Counted from the stretch's first letter, positions 46,145 to 55,976 are shown. The stretch: 64,000 nt of DNA from Candidatus Kuenenia stuttgartensis (GCA_945861465.1 CAMAVB010000003.1:24741-88740), one strand, 5' to 3'. Numbers and translations: made by a program. Notes: generated by a model not told the origin, from the letters alone.

Positions 46145-49100
46145 ATGACCACAGAACTTCCCAAGACGTACGAACCCGCGGCCGCACAGAATCGCTGGGT
46201 TGAACACTGGCTGAGCCACGGCTACTGCAACGCTGATCCGACTCCGGGCAAGGAACCGCATACGATCATGATCCCGCTGCCGAACGTGACGGGAGCCCTG
46301 CATATGGGGCATTGTCTGAACGGCACGATTCAGGATCTGCTGACTCGCTGGCGTCGCATGCAGGGCAGGGCGGCGTTGTGGATGCCGGGCACTGATCACG
46401 CTGGCATTGCGACTCAGGCGGTGGTTGAACGCCGGATGCTGGAAGAGGAAGGCCTGACTCGTCACGACATCGGCCGCGATGCTCTGGTCGAACGCATCTG
46501 GAAGTGGAAGGACGAGTACGAAGCTCGCATTCTGAATCAGCTCAAACAGATCGGTTCCAGCTGTGACTGGCGCCGAGTCCGCTTTACGCTGGACGAAGTC
46601 TGCAGTAAAGCCGTGCGCCGGACCTTCTTCAAAATGTTCAGTGACGGACTGATCTATCGCGGCAAACGCCTCGTGAACTGGGACACGTATCTTCAGACGG
46701 CTGTGTCCGACGATGAAGTGTTTCACGAAGACATCGCCGGGCACTTCTGGACGATGAATTATCCGGTTGTTGAAAGGCGAGCGGGGGGCGTTAGCCCTCC
46801 GAGTGATCTGACGGACAATTACCTCGGAGGGCTAACACCCTCCGCTCGCCAGGACTGGGTTCCCACCGGTCAGCGCATCAGTTTCTCCACGACTCGTCCC
46901 GAAACGATGCTCGGCGACACGGCCATCTGTGTTCATCCCACCGACGAACGCTACACCGACCTGATCGGTAAGCACGTTCAGATCCCTGCCAACGGTCGCA
47001 TCATTCCGATCATCGCCGATGCGTTGCTGGCCGACAAAACTCTGGGTACTGGTGCCGTTAAGGTCACGCCGGCACACGACCCGAACGACTACGCCTGCGG
47101 TCTGCGCAACAACCTCGAAATGATCAACATCCTGAACACGGATGGCACGATCAATGAAAACGGCGGCGAATACCAAGGCCTCGATCGCTTTGAGGCTCGC
47201 AAGAAGATTGTGGCTCGGATGGAGAGTCTTGGACACTTCGAGAAGGTCGAAGACCGTGTTATCCCGATGATGTACAGCGATCGTTCCAAGACGGTGATTG
47301 AACCGTTTCTGAGCGATCAGTGGTTCGTGAAAATGGACACGCTGGCTCAAAGCGCGATGGATGCCGTGGAAGATGGTCGAGTTCGCTTCTTCCCGCAGCG
47401 GTATGCCAAGACGTATCTCGACTGGCTGGGTGAGAAACGCGACTGGTGCATCAGTCGGCAATTGTGGTGGGGGCATCGGATTCCGATTTGGTCGAAGAGG
47501 GTTGAAAGATCTCACGATCCACTGCCTGAGTATGCCATTGAACGGTATCAGGCAGAGTTGTTTCCGTATGCAGGTACAGTGACTCCGGACGGGCTCATTG
47601 AGGTTCATGATAGTTTTCGCGACAAAGTCTTTGCGACGTTCGCACCTAACGACCCGACGTTGCTGCTGATCTGTGTTGCAGACGGAAATCCTGAGATTGA
47701 GCAGCAGCTGGAGAAAGCCGGGTGCACTCAGGATCCCGACGTCCTCGACACCTGGTTCAGCTCCGCGTTGTGGCCACACGCCACGCTGGGCTGGCCGGAT
47801 CGGGAACACGATCCACCAATGCAGCCAGCCGCTGGCGCGGCATCTCAAATTTCAAATTTGAAATCTCAAATTGACGGCATACGGAGGGCTGACGCCCTGC
47901 CGCTCGCCGGAATATCCGAAAACCGAAAACCGAAAACCGAAAACACGGCGAATGAAGTCCTCGACTTCTTCTACCCCGGTTCCGTCCTCGTCACTTCCCG
48001 GGACATCATCACGCTGTGGGTCGCGCGCATGGTGCTCACGGGACTTTACAACATGGGCGACGTGCCATTTAAACACGTCTACATCCATCCGAAGATTCTG
48101 GATGGGCTCGGACAGACCATGTCCAAGTCCAAAGGCAACGGCGTCGATCCGCTGGAACTGATTGAGAAGTACGGAACCGATGCGGTTCGCTTTACGATTT
48201 CCTCGCTCGCCGGGGAAACACAGGACGTGCGGTTGCCGGTTGGTTACGAGTGTCCGCATTGCCAGGCCATCACACCGCAGACCAGAGAGCATCAGGAAAT
48301 GCGGCCGATGGGCGGAGCGACTCCGTCACTCAAATGTGCCAAGTGCAAGAAGTCATTCCAGTTCCCAAGCCCGTGGTTCACGCCGGACGAAGGTGCTCCG
48401 GTCGCCCGTATCGTCAGCGAACGTTTTGAGTACGGCCGCAACTTCTGCAACAAGCTTTGGAACGCCTGCCGTTTCGCGTTCATGAATCTGGAAGGTTTTT
48501 CACCAGCGTCGGTCGCAGTGGCCGACCTGCAGGTGGAGGACCGTTGGGTGCTCAGCCGACTGGCGACAACGGTCCGCGAAGTCACCACGATGCTGGATCG
48601 CTATCAGTTCGACCAGGCGACTCGCGCTGTTCGCGAATTCACATGGAACGAATTTTGTGACTGGTACCTCGAGATGCTGAAGCCTCGCTTCCGCAACGAG
48701 GCCACTCGTCCGGTGGCTCAGCGATGTCTGGTCGTGGTGGTCGATACGCTGCTGCGACTGCTGCATCCATTCGCACCGTTTATCACGGAAGAACTGTGGC
48801 ACCTGTTCGCCCAGTTTGCACCCGTTCGGCCATCAAACGGGGTGGCCGGGGCTGGACCGAGCGCAGCGAAGGAAGCCCCGGGCGTGTTTGGTGAATCAAT
48901 CCAGGCCACCGAAAGTGTCATGGTCGCTCCATGGCCGGACATGTCGCTGAGCATGATCGATGCGGCATTGGAAAAACGTTTCGAACGCCTTCAGGAAACG
49001 ATCGTGGCCGTGCGCAACGTGCGATCATCGTACGGGATCGCTCCCTCGGCTCAACTGAAACTGTTCATGCGCTGTGCTCCGGATGTGGCGGAACAACTTC

Positions 49101-49447
49101 AGGCGGTTGCAAGCCAGTTTGACTTCCTGTCAAAGACCATGCTGGAAGCGGCCGGTCTGGATGTGACTGCGCCGAAAGGCTCAGTCAGCTTTTCACTGGG
49201 TGACGCAGACGGCTACCTACCGGTGGCAGACCTCGTCGATCTCAACGCCGAGCTGGTTCGTAAGAATAAGGAAGCGGAGAAACTCCGCGGCTTCATCAAG
49301 AGTCAGGAGGCGAAGCTCTCCAATCAAGGCTTTATGGCAAAAGCTCCGGCGGATGTCGTCGAAGGCATCCGTACGACAAAGGCCGAGCAGGAAGCTCAAC
49401 TGGAGAGCATCGAAAGGATCGTTCGGGAGCTGGGTGGATCGACGTAA
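46145..49447 (+). CDS. valS: Valine--tRNA ligase containing in-frame repeat insertions
   Basis: PNVTGALHMGHCLNGTIQDLLTRWRRMQG; STTRPETMLGDTAICVHP; MSKSKGNGVDPLELIEKYGTDAVRF. Start MTTELPKTYEP. Confidence 0.97.
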   Translation: MTTELPKTYEPAAAQNRWVEHWLSHGYCNADPTPGKEPHTIMIPLPNVTGALHMGHCLNGTIQDLLTRWRRMQGRAALWMPGTDHAGIATQAVVERRMLEEEGLTRHDIGRDALVERIWKWKDEYEARILNQLKQIGSSCDWRRVRFTLDEVCSKAVRRTFFKMFSDGLIYRGKRLVNWDTYLQTAVSDDEVFHEDIAGHFWTMNYPVVERRAGGVSPPSDLTDNYLGGLTPSARQDWVPTGQRISFSTTRPETMLGDTAICVHPTDERYTDLIGKHVQIPANGRIIPIIADALLADKTLGTGAVKVTPAHDPNDYACGLRNNLEMINILNTDGTINENGGEYQGLDRFEARKKIVARMESLGHFEKVEDRVIPMMYSDRSKTVIEPFLSDQWFVKMDTLAQSAMDAVEDGRVRFFPQRYAKTYLDWLGEKRDWCISRQLWWGHRIPIWSKRVERSHDPLPEYAIERYQAELFPYAGTVTPDGLIEVHDSFRDKVFATFAPNDPTLLLICVADGNPEIEQQLEKAGCTQDPDVLDTWFSSALWPHATLGWPDREHDPPMQPAAGAASQISNLKSQIDGIRRADALPLAGISENRKPKTENTANEVLDFFYPGSVLVTSRDIITLWVARMVLTGLYNMGDVPFKHVYIHPKILDGLGQTMSKSKGNGVDPLELIEKYGTDAVRFTISSLAGETQDVRLPVGYECPHCQAITPQTREHQEMRPMGGATPSLKCAKCKKSFQFPSPWFTPDEGAPVARIVSERFEYGRNFCNKLWNACRFAFMNLEGFSPASVAVADLQVEDRWVLSRLATTVREVTTMLDRYQFDQATRAVREFTWNEFCDWYLEMLKPRFRNEATRPVAQRCLVVVVDTLLRLLHPFAPFITEELWHLFAQFAPVRPSNGVAGAGPSAAKEAPGVFGESIQATESVMVAPWPDMSLSMIDAALEKRFERLQETIVAVRNVRSSYGIAPSAQLKLFMRCAPDVAEQLQAVASQFDFLSKTMLEAAGLDVTAPKGSVSFSLGDADGYLPVADLVDLNAELVRKNKEAEKLRGFIKSQEAKLSNQGFMAKAPADVVEGIRTTKAEQEAQLESIERIVRELGGST
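46776..46850. repeat. Family A palindrome inside valS (75 bp, in frame)
   Basis: Arms 46776-46801 and 46825-46850; encodes about RRAGGVSPPSDLTDNYLGGLTPSAR. Confidence 0.92.
47840..47956. repeat. Composite in-frame insertion in valS: AAATTTCAAATTTGAAAT palindrome, half family A arm and (CCGAAAA)n direct repeat
   Basis: CTCAAATTTCAAATTTGAAATCTCAAATT; CGGAGGGCTGACGCCCTGCCGCTCGCC (47882-47908); CCGAAAACCGAAAACCGAAAACCGAAAA. Confidence 0.8.
48835..48893. repeat. Family B (partial) insertion inside valS
   Basis: GGTGGCCGGGGCTGGACCGAGCGCAGCGAAGGAAGCCCCGGGCGTGTTTGG vs 17481-17528. Confidence 0.8.
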
Positions 49448-49462
49448 TGCTGTTTCAATCGT

Positions 49463-49540
49463 AGGCCGGACCAAGCGCAGCGCCGTTCCGGCACATGCCA
49501 TGTAAATGCCGGAACGGCGCTGCGCTTGGTCCGGCCTACT
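49463..49540. repeat. Family C palindrome GTAGGCCGGACCAAGCGCAGCGCCGTTCCGGCA...TGCCGGAACGGCGCTGCGCTTGGTCCGGCCTAC
   Basis: Near-perfect arms; inner element at 148-224 is a second copy. Confidence 0.92.
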
Positions 49541-49542
49541 TC

Positions 49543-50118
49543 TTATCGAACAGCCAACTTTGAATTCCCCAGCGTCAGACACAGCGCGAGCAATTGGGAC
49601 TGCATTTCAAGTCGATCTCCGATTGCTTTTGCAGTCATCACGGGCGGGGCGGGATTTTCCGGAAGAAACGGATCATGCGACGCGGGGTCGATAAGTCGCT
49701 GTATGTCCGCGTCATCGGACCTGCGACCGGACGACTGTTTCATGTGAATCAATTCGTCTCGTGAAACGACGCAGCAACGTTGATCATCAACGTTGAACCA
49801 TGTTCGCGAGTCCCATGCCGACTGAATCATTGGTGTGACTTCCAGAAAGTGCAGGGTGGTTCTCTCTGAGTTGCAACCTTTTGACATGGACAAAACTGCG
49901 ATCGCTGGTCGTCGTTTTTCATTGGACTGCAGAAATCCAAGATTGGAAACCACGTTACCGGCAGCTTCGATTGCGCTCAATGGCATCAGGAGATCAACTC
50001 CCGGCGTCGCTCGAACGAATCCATGAATTGCCAACGCTACCGCCCCACAAACCGAATAGTCGATGTGCTGCTGTTGAAGTGCGTTCGTGACAGCCAGCAT
50101 GTCGTCTTTGAAGATCAT
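49543..50118 (-). CDS. Nucleotidyltransferase-like protein
   Basis: LQQQHIDYSVCGAVALAIHGFVRATPGVDLLMPLSAIEAAGNVVSNLGF, resembling the DUF6036/AbiEii nucleotidyltransferase N-terminus. Confidence 0.65.
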   Translation of the reverse strand: MIFKDDMLAVTNALQQQHIDYSVCGAVALAIHGFVRATPGVDLLMPLSAIEAAGNVVSNLGFLQSNEKRRPAIAVLSMSKGCNSERTTLHFLEVTPMIQSAWDSRTWFNVDDQRCCVVSRDELIHMKQSSGRRSDDADIQRLIDPASHDPFLPENPAPPVMTAKAIGDRLEMQSQLLALCLTLGNSKLAVR

Positions 50119-50211
50119 CGCTATGCTTCCTCAGATCTGTCGGTGTGCTTCAGACCTCGAACAACTCGCGAAACCAACGAACAAACGGCTCCGCAGCAGG
50201 CGAGTTTGGAT

Positions 50212-50832
50212 TCAGGATCGTCTCAGAAACAGCCTGATGCAACTGCCGTCCCGGTCATCCTGCCATGCCAGCCATGTATGAATCTCGGCCTTTCGGACAT
50301 GGGTGTCTTTGTACGGTGCGTCCAGGTTCGCTTTGGCGTGCTGGCATGACTGCCTTGCGTAGATCAGCATCGGATCGGCTTCGCCACCCGGAACCAATTG
50401 CAGAAGAAATGCTTCGAGCATTCCGTGCGATTGATTGTCGGGCATGATCCAGATCCCCAGTTTTTGGTTATCGCTGTTGGAGACGATCAGGCCGTCAGGA
50501 GTTGGTACTTCTGGAAGTCCTGGAAAGTACGGGAGGCAGCAATTTCGAATGTCGATCCATCGTTCTGTGAATGCCTGATCTGCATCTAGAATGATACCGG
50601 TAATTCGCCGGGAAGTTTCCCGGATCGCTGCTTCGATGACTGCACGATCAACGATATTCTGAAATCCATCTTTGTCTCGAATCTGGACTGACGCATTGGC
50701 CTTGTCGTCGGGCCATGCCACGCCGTTTGCTTCCATGAGAAATGGAATCAGACGAACTTCAGTGGCTCCTTCGACGAGCAGTACTTTCTCACGCGGTGGG
50801 TACGACATTTTCCTTCGGGACGCCGCAGTCAT
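50212..50832 (-). CDS. DUF3226/TOPRIM-like protein
   Basis: KVLLVEGATEVRLIPFLM (Glu motif); ITGIILDADQAFTERW (DxD); LGIWIMPDNQSHGMLEAFL. Confidence 0.8.
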   Translation of the reverse strand: MTAASRRKMSYPPREKVLLVEGATEVRLIPFLMEANGVAWPDDKANASVQIRDKDGFQNIVDRAVIEAAIRETSRRITGIILDADQAFTERWIDIRNCCLPYFPGLPEVPTPDGLIVSNSDNQKLGIWIMPDNQSHGMLEAFLLQLVPGGEADPMLIYARQSCQHAKANLDAPYKDTHVRKAEIHTWLAWQDDRDGSCIRLFLRRS

Positions 50833-51911
50833 CGGACTTCGTTCCCGAACTCAGCGACCGCTTTGATGGTTGCCTCAGAATACGAAATCGATTTGGATTT
50901 ACCGGCTTCAATCCGGTGAATCATGACTTCGCTGTCTTCAAAGACGCCCTCACGAGAAATTGAATCGAGAGCATCGACACAATCACGACTGTGGGTTGTG
51001 GCGAACACCTGGACGTTATTCGCCTTCGCTGCTTCGAGTACGAGCTTCCACATCTTTTCCATGACGGTATAGTGAAGACCGCTGTCAATTTCATCAACAA
51101 ACAGAAATCCGCCGCGTGATTCAACGACTGACAAAGCAAGTCCAAGCAATCGCCGCATTCCATCGCCATATGACCCAATTGGTATGCGTGCCGCGACTCC
51201 TCGCTGCCCGACCAGGATTGTTCTTCCGTGCGAGCCGATCGTGCGCAGATCCATAATTGAATCCTCGATACTGCGCATCGCGTCGATTACAAATCCCTCT
51301 TCATTTGGATTCCGCAAAACTCGCTCTAACTCGTCGACGATATCATTTTCGCCTAATCCCGCTGCTGGAATGAAAACAGCGGATCGTTGTCGGCGAGGCG
51401 TTCTCGGACGATAGGCCAGCTGAAAGCCCCCGGAATATCGACTCAGCGTCGTGTCGGAAACATTCCGCCCTCTCCACGAGATTCGGACATGAAATGGCCA
51501 TTCAGATGATTCCAATGGAGTACTGCTGTCAGGATCGTCTAAATTTACTACTGTGCTACGTTCTACGTATGCAGCGAATAGGTGAGTCGAGAATTCTCCC
51601 GTCTCGTCAATTCCTGAAATCTTAAGTTCAGCACCGTCGTCAATCTGATGACCTGAAAAAATGTGACTGAGGTCATGCAGGGTCATTGCAGGCCGATCTG
51701 TCTTCGGCGGAATTTCTATCATTTCGTTGCGGCGGCGAGTGATCTCATAAAGTGGGGCAAGAGTGTCCTGCTCGACGAATACCTGAATGGCTTCAAGGAC
51801 GGAAGTCTTTCCGCTGTTGTTATTTCCAACGATCAAATTGATTCGGCCAAGTGGCTCAAGCGAGAAATCCCGAAGCCCTCGGTAACCCTGAATGTGGACC
51901 GCGCTTAGCAT
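50829..51911 (-). CDS. AAA/OLD-type ATPase
   Basis: INLIVGNNNSGKTSVLEAI Walker A; YGDGMRRLLGLALSVV; GGFLFVDEIDSGLHYTVMEKMWKLVLEAAKANNVQVFATTHSRD. Confidence 0.92.
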   Translation of the reverse strand: MLSAVHIQGYRGLRDFSLEPLGRINLIVGNNNSGKTSVLEAIQVFVEQDTLAPLYEITRRRNEMIEIPPKTDRPAMTLHDLSHIFSGHQIDDGAELKISGIDETGEFSTHLFAAYVERSTVVNLDDPDSSTPLESSEWPFHVRISWRGRNVSDTTLSRYSGGFQLAYRPRTPRRQRSAVFIPAAGLGENDIVDELERVLRNPNEEGFVIDAMRSIEDSIMDLRTIGSHGRTILVGQRGVAARIPIGSYGDGMRRLLGLALSVVESRGGFLFVDEIDSGLHYTVMEKMWKLVLEAAKANNVQVFATTHSRDCVDALDSISREGVFEDSEVMIHRIEAGKSKSISYSEATIKAVAEFGNEVR

Positions 51912-51972
51912 CTTCGTACCTCTGTCATTTTTTTCTCGCCTTGTGATTCCAGTCGGAATTCTTCAATTGAGT

Positions 51973-54900
51973 TCATGCCAACAGAATAATCCAGATAGAC
52001 ACATCGACATCGCCAACGGATACTTCCTTGACTCCAACTCCGGCAGACGGTGAAAAATCAATGGAATCCGCCAGGGTTTCACGGCAGATATAATCGCCCC
52101 ATTCAGCAACCATCACCTGAACTGCATTGTCAGCCGAGTGGTACTGAACTCGAATGCGATCCTGAATGTTGAGGTTCGCGTCTTTTCGAAGCTGCTGCAC
52201 CTGACGAACGAAGTCGCGGGACATGCCTTCGCGGATAAGTTCCGGAGTGAGGACCGTGCTGATCGCGACCTGAATGCCGGAGTCGTCAGAACAGACCCAT
52301 TCTGCGGCCTGGACGGTGCTGATGAGCACGTCATCCGGTGTGAGATCGACGCTGCTGCCTTCAAGTTCAACCGTTAGGTTTTCGCCTCGCCGAAGCGGCG
52401 ACAGGACTGCGTCGCCCAGTTCAGGAAGTCTGGTCCGCAGAGCGTTCAGCAGCTTGCCGTATTTTGGACCGAGCGTTTTCAGGTTCGGCTTGTAGGCGTA
52501 GCTGACGAGTGCATCGAGGTTGTCCTGACGCACGACGCGGTGGATGTTGAGTTCTTCGCCGATGACATCGGCGAGTCGTTCGATGGCTTCGGCGGTGCCG
52601 ACATTCGACGATGCAAAGCGGAGTTCCGCCAGCGGCTGACGGACTCGAAGGTTGGACTCTTCCCGCAGCTTGTGCGCCAGTCGAACAACCTTTTGAGCGG
52701 CGGACATGCTCAGATTGAGACCCGCGTCGAGCAGGGCAGTGTCAGCAGTGGGATAGTCGCAGAGGTGAACGGAGGGCGGGAGTGAGTGTTCAGTGTTCAG
52801 TGTTCGGTGTTCAGTAAGAGCAACTTCACCGCGATTTTCTGAAAACTGAACACTTTCAACTGAACACTCCTGGCCAAGTACCAGGTTCTGGTACATGCGT
52901 TCTGTAATGAACGGGATGCACGGAGCCAGCAGTCGGCAGAGCGTGACGAGAACCTCGTAAAGCGTTTCGTACGCGGCATTCTTGTCGGTGTCGGTGGCGT
53001 CTTTTGAACGCCAGAAGCGGCGGCGGTTTCGGCGGATGTACCAGTTGCTGAGGTCGTCAATGAAACCGGCTGCCGCAGCGCAGAACGCCGGCGCGTTGTA
53101 CTGCGTCATCTCCCGATGAGCGACTTCAATGAGCGACTGCAGATTGGAAAGGATCCAGCGATCGATTTCCTGGCAATTATTCAGGCGAGCGGCAGGGCGT
53201 AAGCCCTCCGAGTTCGCGCCGGCCGTTTCCACGGAGGGCTCACGCCCAGCCGCTCGCCGCCGCAAGTCATCACTCGGCACAAAACCGTCCGCGATCGCGT
53301 AGTCCACGAAGAATTTGTAGCAGTTCCACAATGGAATCAGGATCTGCCGACGAGTTTCATCCGCTGGTCCGCTGGTGACCATACACGTTGTAACACCCTC
53401 CAGCGTCTTTTCGATCGGCCCATCCGGCGTTTGCAGCGTGACGGGTTTGTCGTTGTGGCGCGTTCCGAAGCGAAGATCCATCGCCGGATTGTGAGCCAGA
53501 TACATCCAGCGCATTGTGTCCACGCCGAGCTGTTCGGCGGCCTCTTCGAACCAGATCGCCGTGCCGTCGGACTTGTGCATCGGCTTGCCCTGTTCGTTTT
53601 GCACAAGACGATGACCGAGCAATGTGCGGAACGGTTTCTTGTCCTCGGCGTTATCCGCTTCGTCGTAACGCATCATGGTGGACAGCGACAGCATGGAATA
53701 AAACCAGTTGCGGAACTGCCCAGGGAAACATTCGGTCACGAGATCTGCCGGATACCACTTCTGCCATTCTTCCCGGTTGGTGTTGTAGCCCATCGTGCTG
53801 AACGGCACGATGCCCGCGTCGAGCCACGGATTGCCGACATCAGGGACGCGCCGCATCCGCTGGCCTTCTTTGCCGGGCGTCTGGCTTTCGATGATGACGC
53901 CGTCGATCCACGGTCGGTGCGGCGTGTTGCCTTCGAAATCTCCCCAGCCTTCGATCGATCGTTCTTTCAGTTCAGCAAGTGAGCCCATCACTTCGAAGTC
54001 CGACGGATCTTCTTCGTTAACCCAGATGGGCAGGGCGAGCCCCCAGAAACGTTTCTTGCTGATCATCCAGTCGCTCATGTTGGACAACCATTCGATCTCC
54101 CGTTCCTGTCCGTCAATGCTGTCCGGCAGCCATTTGATTTGCCGCGTGACATCCTTGATCTCGTCCCGCCAGTCCATGTTGATGAACCATTCATCGACGA
54201 GTCGGAAAACGAGTTCGTCACCAGTTCGCCAGCAATGCGGATAAATGTGCGGATACGTTTCGACAGCAACGAGCATGCCTTTGGCCTTGAGCTTTTCGAA
54301 GACGAGTTCAGCCGTGGCCGGAGCGATGGCTTCCAGGCCGGCAAAGTCTCCGAACTCTTCGGAGTACGTGCCTTCGTCTTTCAGAGGCGCGATGATCGGC
54401 AATCCAAGCGCGACTCCCATTTTGTGGTCGATGTCACCGCAACCGGGCGCGATGTGGACGATGCCTGTACCTTCCCCTGCGACGACATTGGCACTGCCTC
54501 GTGAATCCCGGCCGCCATCGATGACGCGATGACTGTTCACGCCGCAACGGCTAAGATTGTTTTCATCGACAGGCACACCGCCTGGCTGCCGCTGAGCTGG
54601 CAAGTCGTCAAAGGGACCTTCGTAGTCCCAGCCAATCATCTCGGCACCTTTGATCGTGCCGAGTTCTTCGAAGCCGCCTTGTTCTTTGAAGATCTGGGCC
54701 AGGGTTTTCAGCTTGCCGACTCCTTCTGGCCATTTCCATTCCGGGCGTCCAAAGCCATCACGGAATTCGGTCGCCAGTCGCTGGTAATTCAGATTGTCCT
54801 TTGCGAAGTAGTAGATGGCGTTGTCGCGTTTAGCCTGAATCCTGATGTAGTCCAGATCGGGGTTGACGGCGCAAGCGACGTTGCTGGTGAGCGTCCACGG

Positions 54901-55797
54901 GGTTGTGGTCCAGACGAGGAGGTACTCCTGGGCTTGTGATTCTGGCGAGCGGCTGGGCGTCAGCCCTCCGTGTTCTTCGCGGTCATTTCCTCGGAGGGCT
55001 GACGCCCTGCCGCTCGCCGAGTCGCGAATGATCGGAAAACGCACGAACACGCTCTTATGCGTCGTCAGTTTTCGGCCTTCGGCGATTTCCATCTGTGAAT
55101 ACGCACTGCCGCCGCGGCCGGACCAGGGCATGACGTCGTGGCCCTGGTAGATCTTGCCGCGTTCGAAACATTTTTTCAGGAACGTCCAGATGGTTTCGTT
55201 GTTCTCGGTACTGAACGTGAAATAGCTTCCGCCCCACTCCGAATTTCCAAGTCGCTCGACAAGCTGATGTGCCCTGGCGGTTTCGGTCTTGCCAGTCGGA
55301 GTCGTGATCGTGACCTCTTCGTCAGTGCCAAGTTGTTCCGCCAACTGGCGAAGTTGATCGGGGTTGTCCCAGTCCATCCAGTAACCGAGTCGCTGCGATT
55401 GTTCGGTCTGTCGAGCCGCAAACCTGAGGACTCGACGTTTGCATTCGTTGACAAAGTTGTCGATGCCGAATTCATGGACGGCGGTTTTCGTGCCGAGCCC
55501 CAATTGCTTTTCGACTTCAACCTCGACCCACAGCCCCTGGCAGTCGAAACCATTCTGGAATCGCTGATCATGGCCGGTCATCGCAAAGAAGCGTTGATAT
55601 GTGTCTTTGTACGTGCGGCCCCAGGCGTGATGGACTCCCATAGGGTTATTGGCAGTTATGGGACCGTCGAGAAAGCTCCAACGCTTGCGGCCCGCGTTCT
55701 TTCGTCGCAGTTGCTGAAACGTCTGCTGCTGAAGCCAGAGTTTCAAAACGGAATGTTCGCCGGTGACAAAATTGCTGTCGGTGACAGGTTGAAACAT
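51973..55797 (-). CDS. ileS: Isoleucine--tRNA ligase containing in-frame repeat insertions
   Basis: [76 protein letters not shown]. Start [10 protein letters not shown]. Confidence 0.97.
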   Translation of the reverse strand: MFQPVTDSNFVTGEHSVLKLWLQQQTFQQLRRKNAGRKRWSFLDGPITANNPMGVHHAWGRTYKDTYQRFFAMTGHDQRFQNGFDCQGLWVEVEVEKQLGLGTKTAVHEFGIDNFVNECKRRVLRFAARQTEQSQRLGYWMDWDNPDQLRQLAEQLGTDEEVTITTPTGKTETARAHQLVERLGNSEWGGSYFTFSTENNETIWTFLKKCFERGKIYQGHDVMPWSGRGGSAYSQMEIAEGRKLTTHKSVFVRFPIIRDSASGRASALRGNDREEHGGLTPSRSPESQAQEYLLVWTTTPWTLTSNVACAVNPDLDYIRIQAKRDNAIYYFAKDNLNYQRLATEFRDGFGRPEWKWPEGVGKLKTLAQIFKEQGGFEELGTIKGAEMIGWDYEGPFDDLPAQRQPGGVPVDENNLSRCGVNSHRVIDGGRDSRGSANVVAGEGTGIVHIAPGCGDIDHKMGVALGLPIIAPLKDEGTYSEEFGDFAGLEAIAPATAELVFEKLKAKGMLVAVETYPHIYPHCWRTGDELVFRLVDEWFINMDWRDEIKDVTRQIKWLPDSIDGQEREIEWLSNMSDWMISKKRFWGLALPIWVNEEDPSDFEVMGSLAELKERSIEGWGDFEGNTPHRPWIDGVIIESQTPGKEGQRMRRVPDVGNPWLDAGIVPFSTMGYNTNREEWQKWYPADLVTECFPGQFRNWFYSMLSLSTMMRYDEADNAEDKKPFRTLLGHRLVQNEQGKPMHKSDGTAIWFEEAAEQLGVDTMRWMYLAHNPAMDLRFGTRHNDKPVTLQTPDGPIEKTLEGVTTCMVTSGPADETRRQILIPLWNCYKFFVDYAIADGFVPSDDLRRRAAGREPSVETAGANSEGLRPAARLNNCQEIDRWILSNLQSLIEVAHREMTQYNAPAFCAAAAGFIDDLSNWYIRRNRRRFWRSKDATDTDKNAAYETLYEVLVTLCRLLAPCIPFITERMYQNLVLGQECSVESVQFSENRGEVALTEHRTLNTEHSLPPSVHLCDYPTADTALLDAGLNLSMSAAQKVVRLAHKLREESNLRVRQPLAELRFASSNVGTAEAIERLADVIGEELNIHRVVRQDNLDALVSYAYKPNLKTLGPKYGKLLNALRTRLPELGDAVLSPLRRGENLTVELEGSSVDLTPDDVLISTVQAAEWVCSDDSGIQVAISTVLTPELIREGMSRDFVRQVQQLRKDANLNIQDRIRVQYHSADNAVQVMVAEWGDYICRETLADSIDFSPSAGVGVKEVSVGDVDVSIWIILLA
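52784..52869. repeat. GTGTTCAGTGTTCAGTGTTCGGTGTTCAG / CTGAACAC inverted repeat inside ileS (family H)
   Basis: GAGTGTTCAGTGTTCAG... and ...CTGAACACTTTCAACTGAACACTC; encodes about [29 protein letters not shown]. Confidence 0.85.
53184..53258. repeat. Family A palindrome inside ileS (75 bp, in frame), copy 2
   Basis: Arms 53184-53210 and 53232-53258; encodes [25 protein letters not shown]. Confidence 0.92.
54944..55018. repeat. Family A palindrome inside ileS (75 bp, in frame), copy 1
   Basis: Arms 54944-54970 and 54992-55018; encodes [26 protein letters not shown]. Confidence 0.92.
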
Positions 55798-55976
55798 GAG
55801 AATGAGGAACCAGAATCTGCGATGGAACAAAACCTTGTGAAAACTACCAGTCGCATATTCTAGGAGGAATCGCCGCCTCGTGACAGGCAACCGTGAGTGA
55901 TTGAAATTCCGCGTTTGTGAGCTGGGGCAACTGGCGGAACGGCGGATAAACATGTACTTTATATCGGAATTATGAT

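Noticed and set aside
46776-46850. Possible intein or intron in valS
   Set aside because: Only 25 codons, no splicing or homing motifs, and the sequence is a palindrome with other copies in ileS and spacers.
47911-47956. CCGAAAA repeats as a CRISPR array
   Set aside because: Tandem 7-mers with no spacers, inside an open reading frame; no cas genes in the window.
50212-51911. Calling the ATPase/TOPRIM pair PARIS or Gabija
   Set aside because: The small protein looks like DUF3226 rather than DUF4435 (AriB), and there is no UvrD-like GajB, so only a general OLD/TOPRIM label is justified.
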